Positions 1 to 7,444 are shown, counted from the first letter of the stretch. The stretch: DNA of 17,289 nucleotides from Clostridiales bacterium UBA3758 (GCA_002371675.1 DFGE01000037.1:86580-103868), one strand, 5' to 3'. The notes: a model not told the origin generated them from the letters alone. Numbers and translations: made by a program.

Positions 1-134
1 CGGGCGGCCGAGGGCGGCCGCCCCTACAACGGAAATGAACGGCCTCGCGCCACCCACAGGGGCGCTCACGAAGCGCCCTTCAACCCCGGTCGCGCATCCG
101 ACGCAGGGCCGCTGGGGGGCCGGCGGCCCCTGCG
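1..134. repeat. GC-rich non-coding stretch with three stem-loops
   Basis: No convincing coding frame is seen here. Three inverted repeats follow one another. GGGCGGCC (2-9) pairs with GGCCGCCC (16-23). GGGCGCT (60-66) pairs with AGCGCCC (72-78) around a 5-base loop. GCAGGGCCGC (103-112) pairs with GCGG-CCCCTGC (123-133) with one bulged base. The first, followed by CCCCTAC, resembles the short palindromic intergenic repeats I associate with GC-rich Clostridia, but I cannot confirm copies elsewhere. The second could be a weak terminator of a gene lying before the window. The repeat assignment is inference. Confidence 0.35.
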
Positions 135-190
135 AACGAGAGCAGGCATCCCCCCCCGGTGGGCAATCCCCCCTTCCCGCGCGGTTTTTG

Positions 191-219
191 TTGCATTGAG
201 CAATGCAGTATGTTAAAAT
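191..219 (+). promoter_or_regulatory. kup promoter with overlapping palindrome
   Basis: A sigma-A type promoter is visible: -35 TTGCAT (191-196), a 17-base spacer and -10 TAAAAT (214-219), putting transcription start near 226 and leaving about 50 bases of leader before kup. A palindrome TGCATTG-AG-CAATGCA (192-207, 7-base arms) covers the -35 box and part of the spacer. That is a typical repressor-operator position, but the regulator is unknown. Confidence 0.55.
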
Positions 220-277
220 GAAGGGTAAGCACTCTGTATCCAGCTCATTTTTCCTTTGTGTAGAAAGGGTTTTTTCT

Positions 278-2269
278 ATGGAACAAAAGAGAAGCCGGCT
301 GCGGCTCAGCCTGATCCTCGTAACCATCGGCATCGTCTACGGTGATATCGGCACCTCGCCGATGTACGTCATGAAGTCGATCCTCGAGGGCAACGGCGGG
401 ATCGGCGCAGTAGATCAGGCCTTTATCATTGGCTCGCTCTCCCTCGTTATCTGGACGATCACGCTGCTGACCACGGTCAAATACGTGCTGATCGCCATGA
501 AGGCGGACAACCATGGCGAGGGCGGCATCTTCTCGCTCTACTCTCTCGTCAAGCAATACGGCAAGGCGCTCATCCTCCCGGCCATGCTGGGCGGCGCCGC
601 ACTGCTCGCGGACGGTCTGCTCACCCCGGCCGTCACCGTCACGACTGCGGTCGAGGGTCTGCGAAGCATTCCGGCGGTGGACAAGCTGCTGGGCGTCGGC
701 GAGTGGCCTGTGGTCATCATCACCCTGCTCATCATCTCCCTGCTCTTCTCCATCCAGCACGCCGGCACCAGCAGCATCGGCAAGGCCTTCGGTCCTGTAA
801 TGCTCATCTGGTTCGGCTTCCTCGGCGTCACCGGCGTGATGAACATCACGGCGCTGCCCGTGGTGCTCAAGGCCTTCAACCCCATCCACGCCATTCAGGT
901 GCTCCTCAGCCCCGCCAACAAGGCCGGCTTCATGATCCTCGGCAGCGTCTTCCTCGCCACCACCGGCGCGGAGGCTCTGTATTCCGACATGGGGCACGTC
1001 GGCAAGGAGAATATCTACGCCAGCTGGCCTTTCGTCAAGCTCTGCCTGATCCTCAACTACCTCGGCCAGGGCGCCTGGATCATCCAGAACCGCGCCAATC
1101 CCGTCCTGCTCGCCAGCACCACGGAGATCAACCCCTTCTACATGATGCTGCCCGAGATGCTGCGCCCCGTGGCCATCGTGCTCGGCGCGCTCGCGGCCAT
1201 CATCGCCTCCCAGGCGCTCATCACCGGCTCCTACACGCTGGTGTCCGAGGCCATTCTGCTCGACCTGCTGCCCCACCTGGAGATCCGTTACCCGGCGGAC
1301 ACCAAGGGTCAGCTCTATATCCCCATTGTCAACCACATCCTCTGGATCGGCTGCAGCCTGGTAGTGCTTTACTTCCGCTCCGGTGCGCGTATCGAGGCGG
1401 CCTACGGCCTGGCCATCACGCTCACCATGCTGATGACGACCCTGCTGCTCACGGTCTACCTCGCGAAGCTGCGCAGGAAGCCCGTACTCTCCGGCCTCGT
1501 GCTCGTGGTCTTCGGCTCGATCGAGACGATCTTCTTCATCTCCTCGCTCGGCAAGTTCACGCACGGCGGCTATGTCACCGCCCTGCTCACGCTGCTGCTG
1601 CTGTGGGTGATGGTGGTCTGGTGGCGCGGCACGGAGCTGGAGCACAAATACTCCCGCCGCCTGCAGATCCGGGATTACATCCCCAATCTCGACCGTCTCA
1701 GCCACGATACCGAGCGCGACCTGCTCTGCAACAACCTCGTCTACCTCGGCAGCGGCTCGGATATCGAGACGCTCGACCTCGACACGCTCTACTCCATCCT
1801 CGACAAGGACCCCAAGCGCGCGCAGGCCTACTGGTTCGTGAGCGTCAACGTCCTCAACGAGCCGGACACCATGACCTACCAGGTCGAGACCTTCGGGACA
1901 GACTTCATCTTCCGCGTGCGCCTGGATCTGGGCTTCAAGTGCAGCCCCCAGGTGAACGTCTACCTGCGGCAGATCGTGCAGGATCTGCAGGCCAGCGGCG
2001 AGCTTCCGAATCAGGAGAAGAAATACTCCATCTACGGCGACTCCACCGTCGGCACCTTCAAGTTCTGCGTGCTGCGCAAGTCCGTTCCCTCGATGTCGGA
2101 GCTCTCGCAGTTCGACCAGTTCATCCTCAACACCAAGTACGCCATCCGCCGCGCAGCGGGTCAGCGTGTCAAGTGGTACGGGCTGGACAACTCCTCTCTT
2201 ATCATCGAAAACGTGCCTCTGCTCACCGGCGGGGCCAAAAACGTGAAGCGCATCGTCCGCCGGCAGTGA
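278..2269 (+). CDS. kup: KUP/HAK/KT-family potassium uptake transporter
   Basis: Integral membrane K+ importer of the Kup family (known family members are thought to act as K+:H+ symporters). The chosen ATG at 278 gives 663 residues, within the usual family range; AGAAAGGG (262-269) lies 8 bases upstream. An in-frame ATG at 203 would add 25 residues with no good ribosome binding site and would sit inside the promoter. The N-terminus carries the family motif YGDIGTSP (residues 21-28) on the first membrane helix. About twelve hydrophobic segments run to roughly residue 475, followed by a long soluble C-terminal domain, as in other Kup proteins. It is monocistronic: its own promoter precedes it and a strong hairpin terminator follows. 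The leader is too short for a c-di-AMP riboswitch. Family assignment is secure; ion coupling is inferred from the family. Confidence 0.95.
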   Translation: MEQKRSRLRLSLILVTIGIVYGDIGTSPMYVMKSILEGNGGIGAVDQAFIIGSLSLVIWTITLLTTVKYVLIAMKADNHGEGGIFSLYSLVKQYGKALILPAMLGGAALLADGLLTPAVTVTTAVEGLRSIPAVDKLLGVGEWPVVIITLLIISLLFSIQHAGTSSIGKAFGPVMLIWFGFLGVTGVMNITALPVVLKAFNPIHAIQVLLSPANKAGFMILGSVFLATTGAEALYSDMGHVGKENIYASWPFVKLCLILNYLGQGAWIIQNRANPVLLASTTEINPFYMMLPEMLRPVAIVLGALAAIIASQALITGSYTLVSEAILLDLLPHLEIRYPADTKGQLYIPIVNHILWIGCSLVVLYFRSGARIEAAYGLAITLTMLMTTLLLTVYLAKLRRKPVLSGLVLVVFGSIETIFFISSLGKFTHGGYVTALLTLLLLWVMVVWWRGTELEHKYSRRLQIRDYIPNLDRLSHDTERDLLCNNLVYLGSGSDIETLDLDTLYSILDKDPKRAQAYWFVSVNVLNEPDTMTYQVETFGTDFIFRVRLDLGFKCSPQVNVYLRQIVQDLQASGELPNQEKKYSIYGDSTVGTFKFCVLRKSVPSMSELSQFDQFILNTKYAIRRAAGQRVKWYGLDNSSLIIENVPLLTGGAKNVKRIVRRQ

Positions 2270-2296
2270 CGGACTCGCTCTTTCGATCATCTATGC

Positions 2297-2328
2297 AAAA
2301 CCGCTCCCCTGTCCGGGGAGCGGTTTTT
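2297..2328. terminator. Bidirectional intrinsic terminator between kup and the M14 peptidase gene
   Basis: A perfect 13-bp stem pairs AAAACCGCTCCCC (2297-2309) with GGGGAGCGGTTTT (2315-2327) around a TGTCC loop. The A-tract on one side and T-tract on the other allow it to serve both convergent genes: kup ends 27 bases before it, and the - strand peptidase gene ends 14 bases after it. Confidence 0.9.
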
Positions 2329-2341
2329 CGTCGTATTCCGT

Positions 2342-3619
2342 TCAGGTCACGACCGTGCCGAGGGTGAGGATGCCGACGGTGCGGCCGTAGATCGCCGCCA
2401 GGTCGCGCAGCGGGAGCGGGTTGACCCCGCGCCCGGCCTCGACGGTGAAGCCGGGGCGGCCGAAGTCCTGGATGAACCAGTCCTTGAAGCCGGCGAAGCC
2501 CGACGCGAAGGGCGCGTCCTCCGCCCGGTAGTCCGAGACCTCGGCAAAGAGCGCAGCGATCTGCTCCGCGCCGGGCGGCGCGATATCCAGGTACCTCCAG
2601 TAGATGACCTCGCCCTGTGTGTGCCACGCCTGCACGAGCGCCGGGTCGAAGCGCAGCGTGAGATCGTACAGCGCCCGCGCCTCCGGCGCCTGCAGCGGCT
2701 CCTCCCCCACAAAGTCGGCCGGCGCCGGAGAGCGCACGCCCTGCGCGAATTTGTTCTCACGCGCCTGCTCCCAGCCCGCCGGGTACTGGAGATTGAGATC
2801 CACGCCCGCGAGGTTCGCCTTCCAGCCGCCCGGAAAGGCAAAGCGCGGATAGGCTGCGGCGAGCTCCCGCGCGCGCTCGTAGGCGTCCCCGGAGGTGAGC
2901 TCCCCCGTCACGAGATCGACCCCGTCCGGGTTCACGACCGGGACGAGGCAGAGCGTGCAGTAGTCCAGGATCTGTGCGGCGGAGACGCCGTAGAGCTCGC
3001 CGCCCGCGTTGAAGGCCGCGCAGAGCTCTTCCGCGAAGCGCAGCAGCAGCGGCGCAGTGATCCACTCGTTGGCGTGCTGCGCCGCAGCGTAGAGCACGCG
3101 GTTCTCTCCCCGGCCGAGGCGCAGCGACCAGAGCGGCCTGCCCAGCACGCTTTTCCCGATGCTCCCCGTGACGAGGAAGGGATAGCGCGCGGCGAGCCCC
3201 CGAAGGCAGAGCGCCGTCAGCTCCGAAAACCATTCGACCTCCGTCGGCACCACGGCAAAATCCAGCGGGATCACAAGCTGCGCGCCGACGGGCAGATTGT
3301 TCGCCGCATAGTCCGGGTTCGCCGCGGCAATGGCGGCGGCGGAGCTCCCGTAGCGCATGGCGAGGGCATAAAAGCTGTCCCCGCGGCGTATGCGGTGCAG
3401 CAGATATCCGGTGTACCAGGGCAGCAGGGCGCGGTGGGTCTCCGCCCCCGCGACGGCGTCTACCGCGAGGCCGTTCGCCGTCTGGAAGCGCCGCAGCGCC
3501 GCCTGTGTGGCAGCGCCGAAAAGGCCGTCCCGCGCGAGCGGCCCGAAACCCGCGCGAACCAGCGCCAGCTGCAGCAGCTGCACGGCCGGCCCCCGGCTGC
3601 CGAATCGCAAAATTCGCAT
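2342..3619 (-). CDS. PG-binding/LysM/M14 zinc peptidase (gamma-D-glutamyl-diamino-acid endopeptidase I-like)
   Basis: 425 residues from the ATG at 3619, chosen because AAGGAGGGG lies just upstream; a longer in-frame start adds 45 residues that look like translated leader. Domains in order: peptidoglycan-binding domain (about 1-66, starting RILRFGSRGPAVQLLQ), LysM (about 73-119, with HRIRRGDSFYALA), and M14 zinc carboxypeptidase (about 128-425). Zinc ligands HxxE (H182, E185) and H333 are present, as are NPDG (230-233) and the likely catalytic glutamate in TVEAGRG (E394). This architecture matches the bacterial endopeptidase I family that cuts gamma-D-Glu-diamino-acid bonds in peptidoglycan peptides. 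No signal peptide is visible, which would fit a cytoplasmic, mother-cell or spore-associated role; that is inference. It is transcribed alone and convergent with kup. The exact bond cleaved is not provable from sequence. Confidence 0.9.
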   Translation of the reverse strand: MRILRFGSRGPAVQLLQLALVRAGFGPLARDGLFGAATQAALRRFQTANGLAVDAVAGAETHRALLPWYTGYLLHRIRRGDSFYALAMRYGSSAAAIAAANPDYAANNLPVGAQLVIPLDFAVVPTEVEWFSELTALCLRGLAARYPFLVTGSIGKSVLGRPLWSLRLGRGENRVLYAAAQHANEWITAPLLLRFAEELCAAFNAGGELYGVSAAQILDYCTLCLVPVVNPDGVDLVTGELTSGDAYERARELAAAYPRFAFPGGWKANLAGVDLNLQYPAGWEQARENKFAQGVRSPAPADFVGEEPLQAPEARALYDLTLRFDPALVQAWHTQGEVIYWRYLDIAPPGAEQIAALFAEVSDYRAEDAPFASGFAGFKDWFIQDFGRPGFTVEAGRGVNPLPLRDLAAIYGRTVGILTLGTVVT

Positions 3620-3641
3620 GCTTCTCCCCTCCTTCAGAGAA

Positions 3642-3673
3642 AAACTATGCGCATTTTTCGTCAAATATGCCAA
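3642..3673 (-). promoter_or_regulatory. Promoter of the M14 peptidase gene (sigma-E-like or sigma-A-like)
   Basis: Two readings overlap on the - strand. One is vegetative: TTGGCA (3673-3668), an 18-base spacer, then CATAGT (3649-3644). The other resembles the Bacillus sporulation sigma-E consensus: GCATATT (3670-3664), a 14-base spacer, then CATAGTTT (3649-3642). Either places transcription start close to 3636, leaving a short leader with a strong ribosome binding site. The second reading fits a peptidoglycan hydrolase without a signal peptide. Confidence 0.4.
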
Positions 3674-3694
3674 AAATCGTCCCTGTTTTTTGAC

Positions 3695-3723
3695 TTGTGC
3701 GGCAGGGGCAATTCCTGTATAAT
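3695..3723 (+). promoter_or_regulatory. Promoter of the msmX-like gene
   Basis: A consensus -10 TATAAT (3718-3723) lies 17 bases after TTGTGC (3695-3700). An alternative -35, TTGACT (3690-3695), is 22 bases away, too far. Transcription would start near 3730, giving a leader of about 195 bases before the start codon at 3925. This promoter diverges from that of the M14 peptidase gene. Confidence 0.6.
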
Positions 3724-3795
3724 GTATGCGGACCATTATGGCCCGCCATTTCATCGCGGGCGCGGCTCTCCACTTCTCGGTCGCGTTCAGCTAAA

Positions 3796-3883
3796 AAAGG
3801 AGGAAAAGTTCAGCCCCGAGGCTCGGGGTGCGGCAGTGTGGAGACCTGCCGTAATGCGGCGCCGTCCATCGCGGCGGGCCGCG
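3796..3883 (+). promoter_or_regulatory. Structured leader of msmX-like with an orphan Shine-Dalgarno sequence
   Basis: The leader contains AAAGGAGGAAAAG (3796-3808), a near-perfect ribosome binding site with no ATG, GTG or TTG at a usable distance. Three stem-loops follow: CCCCGAG/CTCGGGG (3814-3828), CGGCAG/CTGCCG (3831-3851) and CGCGGC/GCCGCG (3870-3883). Just upstream, an 18-codon open frame (ATG 3738 to TAA 3794) ends right before the orphan site but lacks its own. I do not recognise a known riboswitch class; a leader control element is possible. Confidence 0.3.
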
Positions 3884-3924
3884 AGGGCATTTCAGGCGGA
3901 GGCCGGATGCCCGGAGCCGGAAAC

Positions 3925-5109
3925 ATGGCAGAAGTTCGTCTGGTAAACATCAAGAAGGTCTATCCCTACGTCAGCGGCGAAGAGAAAAAGAAGAACAAGA
4001 AAAAGAACGCTGACGAACCCGAAAAGAAAAAGGTCAACCTGCAGATCACCGATGAAGGCGTCGTCGCCGTCCAGCAGTTCAGCCTGGATATCGCCGACAA
4101 GGAGTTCATCGTGCTGGTCGGCCCCTCCGGCTGCGGCAAGTCCACCACCCTGCGCATGGTCGCGGGCCTGGAGGAGATTTCCGGCGGCGAGCTGTACATC
4201 GACGGCAAGCTGATGAACGACGTCGCGCCGAAGGATCGCGATATCGCCATGGTTTTCCAGAACTACGCCCTGTATCCCCATATGACCGTGTATGACAACA
4301 TGGCCTTCTCCCTCAAGCTGCGTCACGCCCCCAAGGACGAAATCGACAGGAAGGTCCGCGAGGCCGCTGAGATCCTGGACATCACCCAGTACCTCAACCG
4401 CAAGCCCAAGGCTCTGTCCGGCGGCCAGCGCCAGCGTGTGGCCATCGGCCGCGCCATCGTCCGTGACCCGAAGGTCATGCTGATGGACGAGCCTCTGTCG
4501 AACCTGGACGCCAAGCTCCGCAACGAAATGCGCGCCGAGATCATCAAGCTGCGCAACCGCATCAACACCACCTTCATGTACGTCACGCACGACCAGACCG
4601 AGGCCATGACCCTGGGCGACCGCATCGTCATCATGAAGGACGGCTACATCCAGCAGATCGGCACCCCGCAGGAGGTCTTCAACCATCCCTCGAACCTCTT
4701 CGTGGCCGGCTTCATCGGCATGCCGCAGATGAACTTCTTCGACGCCGAGCTCAAGCGCGAGGGCGAGAAGTTCTTCGTCGAGATCGGCGGCTACCGCGTC
4801 GAGCTCGATCCGGAGAAGGAAGAGCGCCTGCTGAAGAACAACGTGCAGAGCCAGCCCGTTACCCTGGGCGTGCGCCCCGAGCACACCAACATCGGTCAGA
4901 GCGGCGTGGCTGCGAGAGTCGACGTCAGCGAGATGATGGGCTCCAGCGTGCACCTGCATCTGAACGCCGACGGCAAGGACGTGATCGTGATCGTCCCGAC
5001 CATCGACCTCAAGGATAACTTCCACCAGGGCGACATCGTCCACTTTGCCTTCAACGGCAACGTTGCCCACGTCTTCTCCAAGGAGACCGACAAGAACCTC
5101 GAGTTCTGA
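3925..5109 (+). CDS. msmX: MsmX/UgpC-type ATP-binding subunit of carbohydrate ABC importers
   Basis: Cytoplasmic ATPase of the CUT1 sugar importer class. The ATG at 3925 gives 394 residues beginning MAEVRLVNIKKVYP, the standard start of this family; GGAG (3913-3916) lies 8 bases upstream. An upstream in-frame ATG at 3907 would add six residues. Motifs: Walker A GPSGCGKST (66-74), Q-loop Q112, signature LSGGQ (164-168), Walker B VMLMDEP (184-190), switch histidine H222, and a C-terminal TOBE-like region (about 310-385). A lysine-rich insert (about residues 19-41) separates the first strand from the rest of the nucleotide-binding domain; I recall it as common in clostridial homologues. No permease or binding-protein gene is adjacent, which fits a multitask ATPase shared by several sugar importers. 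The gene symbol reflects family resemblance, not proven orthology. Confidence 0.9.
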   Translation: MAEVRLVNIKKVYPYVSGEEKKKNKKKNADEPEKKKVNLQITDEGVVAVQQFSLDIADKEFIVLVGPSGCGKSTTLRMVAGLEEISGGELYIDGKLMNDVAPKDRDIAMVFQNYALYPHMTVYDNMAFSLKLRHAPKDEIDRKVREAAEILDITQYLNRKPKALSGGQRQRVAIGRAIVRDPKVMLMDEPLSNLDAKLRNEMRAEIIKLRNRINTTFMYVTHDQTEAMTLGDRIVIMKDGYIQQIGTPQEVFNHPSNLFVAGFIGMPQMNFFDAELKREGEKFFVEIGGYRVELDPEKEERLLKNNVQSQPVTLGVRPEHTNIGQSGVAARVDVSEMMGSSVHLHLNADGKDVIVIVPTIDLKDNFHQGDIVHFAFNGNVAHVFSKETDKNLEF

Positions 5110-5132
5110 TTTCGTCAACGCAATCAATTGAA

Positions 5133-5160
5133 AAAGCACGCCCCCCTCGGGGCGTGCTTT
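5133..5160 (+). terminator. Terminator of the msmX-like gene
   Basis: A 12-bp perfect stem AAAGCACGCCCC (5133-5144)/GGGGCGTGCTTT (5149-5160) with a CCTC loop lies 23 bases after the stop codon. Only three T residues close it, so termination may be incomplete on the + strand; it would then read on into the symporter gene. Confidence 0.75.
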
Positions 5161-5217
5161 AGCTTGTCGGCACATTGTCGCCAGGCTGAAGCCAAAAGCG
5201 GCGGCTTCTCTTGCAGT

Positions 5218-5244
5218 TTCTGCTTTTGCAGGCTTGAAGCAGAA
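5218..5244 (+). promoter_or_regulatory. Stem-loop upstream of the GPH symporter gene
   Basis: TTCTGCTT (5218-5225) pairs with AAGCAGAA (5237-5244) around an 11-base loop. A smaller GAAGCC/GGCTTC repeat lies at 5189-5208. No convincing promoter could be picked out in 5161-5364, so whether this is an operator, a leader structure or incidental is open. Confidence 0.25.
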
Positions 5245-5364
5245 GAGGAGAATCCCGTCCCCTCTTCACAGTCTCCCCTATGCAAATCCATCCCGTTCGC
5301 CCCGGTCTTATCCGCTGCCCTTTATTAACAAAAGAACATAAGCGAAAGAAGAAAGGAAACACAC

Positions 5365-6720
5365 ATGAAAAAGCCGATCACCAACAAACTTCTCTGGATC
5401 TTTGCCATCGGCCAGTTCGGCTGGAGCCTGTTGTCCGGCATCGTGACCAACTGGATGGTGTATTACTACACCGGCAGCCCCGACGCGCAGAACCCAAACA
5501 CCGGCATCTTCGCCTCCGGCATCACGCAGAACCCCATCCTCTTCAAGCTCACCCTCTTCGGCCTCGTGCTCGCCGTCGGCCGCATTTTCGACGCCATAAC
5601 AGACCCCCTGATCGCCGGCTGGTCCGACCGCGCCCGCTATAAGGGCGGCCGCCGCATCCCCTTCATGAAGGCCATTGCGATCCCCTTCGCGCTGGTTACG
5701 ATCGGCCTCTTCACCATTCCGCAGACCGGCATCATCGCCGTCAACGACGCGCTGCTCTTCGTGCTGCTGCTCTGCTTCTATCTCTTCATGACCATCTTCT
5801 GCACGCCCTACAACGCCCTCATCGCAGAGCTTGGCGACACGCAGAAGCACCGCATCAACGTCTCCACCTACATCTCCTTTACCTTCATCGTCGGCCAGAG
5901 CCTTTCCTTCATGATCCCGAACCTGGCCGGGATGCTGCAGGGCGCCGTGGGGCAGGCCGGCTCCATCCGTCTCGCCGTCGCCATCATGTCCGTCATCGCC
6001 TGCGCGGCCATGCTCATCCCCTCCCTGTACATCAAGGAGCGCGATTATATCGACTCCAAGCCCAGCGACACCAAGCCCTTCCGCTCCCTGCTCAAGACCT
6101 TCTCCAACGGGCAGTTCCGCCGCTTCGTGTACAGCGACGTGATCTATTTCTTCGCCCTGACCCTCTTCCAGACCGGCCTGGCCTTCTATGAGACCAAGCT
6201 CATGGGCATTGAGGACACCTGGACCTTCCCGCTCACCGCCACGATGACCGCGCTGAGCGTACTGCAGTACCCGCTGGTCAACAAGCTCGCGCCCAAGCTC
6301 GGCAAGAAGAAGCTCATCATCACCGGCTTCTTCGCCTACTCCGCGGTCTTCCTCATCACGGCGCTCTGCGGCAGGGGCCTTGTCTGGGGCTTCATCGTCG
6401 CCGTCTGCGCCTCCGTCCCCATGGCGATCCTCGGCATCCTGCCGCAGGCCTGCGTAGCGGACGTGGCGGAACTCAGCCGCCTCGAGACCGGCGAGGATCG
6501 CAGCGGCATGTTCTTCGCCGCGCGCACCTTCGCCTTCAAGATGGGCCAGGCCATTGCCATGGTCGTCTTCACGTCGATCACCGTCGCCCAGACCACGGGC
6601 AGCTACCGCGCCACCGCCTGGGTCGCCTTTGTGACCTGCCTCATCGGCGCCTGCCTCTTCTTCCTCTATAACGAGAAAGGCATCCTCTCGAAGATCGAGG
6701 CGCTCAAGGGAAAGGAATAA
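5365..6720 (+). CDS. GPH-family (MelB-like) sugar:cation symporter
   Basis: 451-residue membrane protein of the glycoside-pentoside-hexuronide:cation symporter family within the major facilitator superfamily. The ATG at 5365 follows AAAGGA (5352-5357). About twelve hydrophobic helices are visible. The helix-II/loop signature GRIFDAITDPLIAGWSDR (72-89) places D76 and D80 where MelB has its cation-binding Asp55 and Asp59, so ion-coupled uptake is likely. There is no fused IIA phosphotransferase domain of the LacS type. The gene stands between a partial terminator and a strong one, with no enzyme gene beside it to indicate the sugar. Substrate and coupling ion (Na+ or H+) cannot be told from this sequence. 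Confidence 0.88.
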   Translation: MKKPITNKLLWIFAIGQFGWSLLSGIVTNWMVYYYTGSPDAQNPNTGIFASGITQNPILFKLTLFGLVLAVGRIFDAITDPLIAGWSDRARYKGGRRIPFMKAIAIPFALVTIGLFTIPQTGIIAVNDALLFVLLLCFYLFMTIFCTPYNALIAELGDTQKHRINVSTYISFTFIVGQSLSFMIPNLAGMLQGAVGQAGSIRLAVAIMSVIACAAMLIPSLYIKERDYIDSKPSDTKPFRSLLKTFSNGQFRRFVYSDVIYFFALTLFQTGLAFYETKLMGIEDTWTFPLTATMTALSVLQYPLVNKLAPKLGKKKLIITGFFAYSAVFLITALCGRGLVWGFIVAVCASVPMAILGILPQACVADVAELSRLETGEDRSGMFFAARTFAFKMGQAIAMVVFTSITVAQTTGSYRATAWVAFVTCLIGACLFFLYNEKGILSKIEALKGKE

Positions 6721-6728
6721 TACTGATT

Positions 6729-6767
6729 ATATGACGGCGAAACGCAAAATGCGTTTCGCTGTCATAT
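6729..6767. repeat. Long 18-bp hairpin after the symporter gene
   Basis: Bases 6729-6746 pair with 6750-6767 around an AAA loop, with one G-T wobble at 6736/6760 (core GCGAAACGCA/TGCGTTTCGC). It begins 8 bases after the symporter stop. No T-tract follows, so it is not a classical terminator. It may be an mRNA 3'-end stabiliser, a Rho- or processing-related structure, or a copy of a dispersed palindromic repeat. Confidence 0.5.
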
Positions 6768-6827
6768 CGGCTTTACGGGCTGGGACAGAGAAACTCTTTG
6801 CCGTCCCCGCGCGCCGTAGTATAAACA

Positions 6828-6866
6828 GCAAAAAACTGCACCGGATTTTCCGGTGCAGTTTTTTGC
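6828..6866. terminator. Strong bidirectional terminator between the symporter gene and vorC
   Basis: A perfect 17-bp stem (6828-6844 with 6850-6866, loop ATTTT) has core CTGCACCGG/CCGGTGCAG flanked by an A6 tract on the left arm and a T6 tract on the right arm. It can terminate the + strand symporter transcript and the - strand vor transcript. Confidence 0.9.
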
Positions 6867-6870
6867 GTTT

Positions 6871-6896
6871 ATACTATTCTTCAATAAGAATAGTAT
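6871..6896. repeat. AT-rich palindrome directly after vorC
   Basis: ATACTATTCTT (6871-6881) and AAGAATAGTAT (6886-6896) form an 11-bp perfect inverted repeat with a CAAT spacer, 8 bases past the vorC stop. Its AT content contrasts with the surrounding GC-rich DNA. It could help termination or RNA processing, or bind a protein. Confidence 0.45.
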
Positions 6897-6904
6897 TAGG
6901 CAGA

Positions 6905-7444
6905 TCAGGCCTTTGCGGCTTCCATGCCGGCGGCCAGAGCGGCCTTGTTGCCTTCCAGGAAGCGGGCCTTGCGTTCGCCGAGCTCGATACGGATGGCCTC
7001 GACCATCTTGTCGGTGTCGCAGACCTCAGTGGCCTGCATGAGCGCGCCCAGGATCGCGACGTTCGCGCCCTTGGGATTCTTGACCGCCTCGGCAATGCCG
7101 TTGGCGTCACAGTAGACGACCTTGATGTCGTCACGCTCGGCCTTGCGGTCGATGATGGAGGAGTTGATCACGAGCACGCCGCCGGGCTTGACGGAATCCT
7201 CAAACTTGAGCAGGGAGGGCAGGTTCATCGCCACAACGGCGTCGGCCTTGTCGACCATCGGGGTGCCGATCGGATCGTCGCTCACGATGACGGAGCAGTT
7301 GGCCGTGCCGCCGCGCATCTCAGGGCCGTAAGAGGGCAGCCAGGAGACGTGCTTGCCTTCCAGCATGCAGGCCATAGCCACAAATTTACCGATCAGGAGC
7401 ATGCCCTGACCACCGAAGCCGGCGAAAAGATAACGTTTCGTCAT
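6905..7444 (-). CDS. vorC: 2-oxoacid:ferredoxin oxidoreductase, gamma subunit
   Basis: 179 residues, the usual length for a separate gamma subunit of the four-subunit 2-oxoacid:ferredoxin oxidoreductases. The N-terminus has the GFGGQG motif (9-14), and the PSYGPEMRGGTANC stretch (about 37-50) is typical of this family, which contacts CoA and the active site in related enzymes. It is the last gene of the operon; its ATG overlaps the TGA of the beta gene (ATGA at 7444-7441), indicating translational coupling. The - strand side of the 6828-6866 terminator ends the transcript. The assignment to the branched-chain (Vor) type follows from the alpha subunit; a 2-oxoglutarate (Kor) enzyme is the main alternative. 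Confidence 0.9.
   Translation of the reverse strand: MTKRYLFAGFGGQGMLLIGKFVAMACMLEGKHVSWLPSYGPEMRGGTANCSVIVSDDPIGTPMVDKADAVVAMNLPSLLKFEDSVKPGGVLVINSSIIDRKAERDDIKVVYCDANGIAEAVKNPKGANVAILGALMQATEVCDTDKMVEAIRIELGERKARFLEGNKAALAAGMEAAKA

Noticed and set aside
220..277. c-di-AMP (ydaO-type) riboswitch in the kup leader
   Set aside because: The leader after the predicted start site is only about 50 bases, far too short for that aptamer.
245..2290. Long open frame on the - strand opposite kup
   Set aside because: It mirrors kup codons in GC-rich DNA, has low-complexity His/Asp/Glu/Gly composition, no ribosome binding site and no family character, while kup is unmistakable.
3854..3946. Arginine-rich 30-codon frame overlapping the msmX start
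   Set aside because: No ribosome binding site, biased composition, and it simply reads GC-rich leader out of frame.
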